Below, piece by piece: positions 48,649 to 49,117 of a stretch of DNA of 49,117 nucleotides. Numbering within the stretch: the stretch's first letter is position 1; each line of letters begins with the position of its first letter. Source of the stretch: Chloroflexota bacterium (lineage in GTDB: Bacteria; Chloroflexota; Limnocylindria; Limnocylindrales; CSP1-4); assembly GCA_012026785.1 (NCBI GenBank), contig VEOW01000120.1:1-49117 (forward strand). Direction: 5' to 3'. A program made the translations under genes and the position numbers. The notes under the pieces are model-generated. The model saw nothing but the letters and a program-made list of their open reading frames with translations, had not been told where the DNA came from and ran no database searches.

Positions 48649-49025
48649 CGGAATACCTCGACCTCGACGACCTCCTCATCGCCGCCGAGGCTGCCCTGGG
48701 ACGACCCCCCGAGATCCGCGACCTCGGCCTCCTGGAGGCCGCGGCGACCCGGCCGCGGGCGACGGCCTTCGGCGAGGAGGCGTATGGCGATCTCGACCGG
48801 AAGGCGGCAGCGCTCCTGCATTCGATCGTGACCAGCCATCCGTTGGTCGACGGCAACAAGCGCCTCGGCTGGGTTGCATTGCGGCTGTTCTACGCGATGA
48901 ACGAGGCGGACCTGCGCGCCAAGGAGGAGGCCGCGTTCGAGCTCGTGGTCGCGGTTGCCGATGGGCAGCTGCGCGACGTTGCCGACATTGCCGAGCGCCT
49001 CGGCGCGTGGCGCTCCACCTCCTAG
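48645..49025 (+). CDS. Type II toxin Doc (Fic/Doc death-on-curing)
   Basis: HPLVDGNKRLGWVALRLF Fic motif; overlaps antitoxin. Confidence 0.93.
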   Translation: MTEYLDLDDLLIAAEAALGRPPEIRDLGLLEAAATRPRATAFGEEAYGDLDRKAAALLHSIVTSHPLVDGNKRLGWVALRLFYAMNEADLRAKEEAAFELVVAVADGQLRDVADIAERLGAWRSTS

Positions 49026-49038
49026 CGCTGAGCTCGTG

Positions 49039-49117
49039 TCACCACAAGACGCGGCCGCCACCGGCCTGCTTGGCGAAGGCATGGAGCCGCTCGTCCTTCG
49101 TGAGGAACGGCATCCGC
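49039..49117 (-). CDS. C-terminal end of a possible PIN-domain toxin (truncated by window)
   Basis: Reverse-strand reading RMPFLTKDERLHAFAKQAGGGRVLW*. Confidence 0.4.
   Translation of the reverse strand, partial: RMPFLTKDERLHAFAKQAGGGRVLW

Noticed and set aside
1-49117. tRNA/rRNA genes, prophage structural genes
   Set aside because: No tRNA T-loop/acceptor patterns, rRNA signatures, or capsid/terminase/tail proteins recognised by eye; a tRNAscan/barrnap run would be decisive.

Overview
GC-rich bacterial chromosomal window, probably Chloroflexota (inference from protein style). The 0-25 kb part is mostly housekeeping: miaB, a two-permease/two-ATPase ABC exporter operon, miaA, a LuxR-type AAA regulator with two secreted proteins and one hypothetical, an alpha/beta hydrolase, a lectin-like protein, hflX, a CPBP protease and a class III cyclase. 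An accessory island spans about 25.4-41.4 kb. It holds four consecutive toxin-antitoxin (TA) modules, a tightly overlapping operon built from GNAT, PIN and ASCH-like domains, a frameshifted second copy of a type III Mod C-terminus, an orphan XRE antitoxin with a 20-bp perfect operator palindrome, an IS110 transposase remnant, a HEPN-like gene pair, an intact type III Mod, a DUF4160/DUF2442 pair and a 5'-truncated Res abutting a 5'-truncated DUF4253 gene. The right end carries an amidohydrolase, a DDN-type oxidoreductase, an M16 peptidase, a VOC protein, a membrane cyclase and a Doc TA module. Main discovery candidates: (1) a roughly 1-kb intergenic region between hflX and the CPBP gene with two diverged copies of a ~260-nt structured element sharing ordered, equally spaced motifs; (2) the GNAT-PIN-ASCH / GNAT / ASCH / membrane protein operon; (3) a conserved putative LuxR-type operator centred near -43 of three promoters next to the regulator gene; (4) ten genes with a TANNNT-like -10 box exactly 6 nt before the start codon, implying leaderless mRNAs. 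No tools were run; all family calls are from motif recognition.
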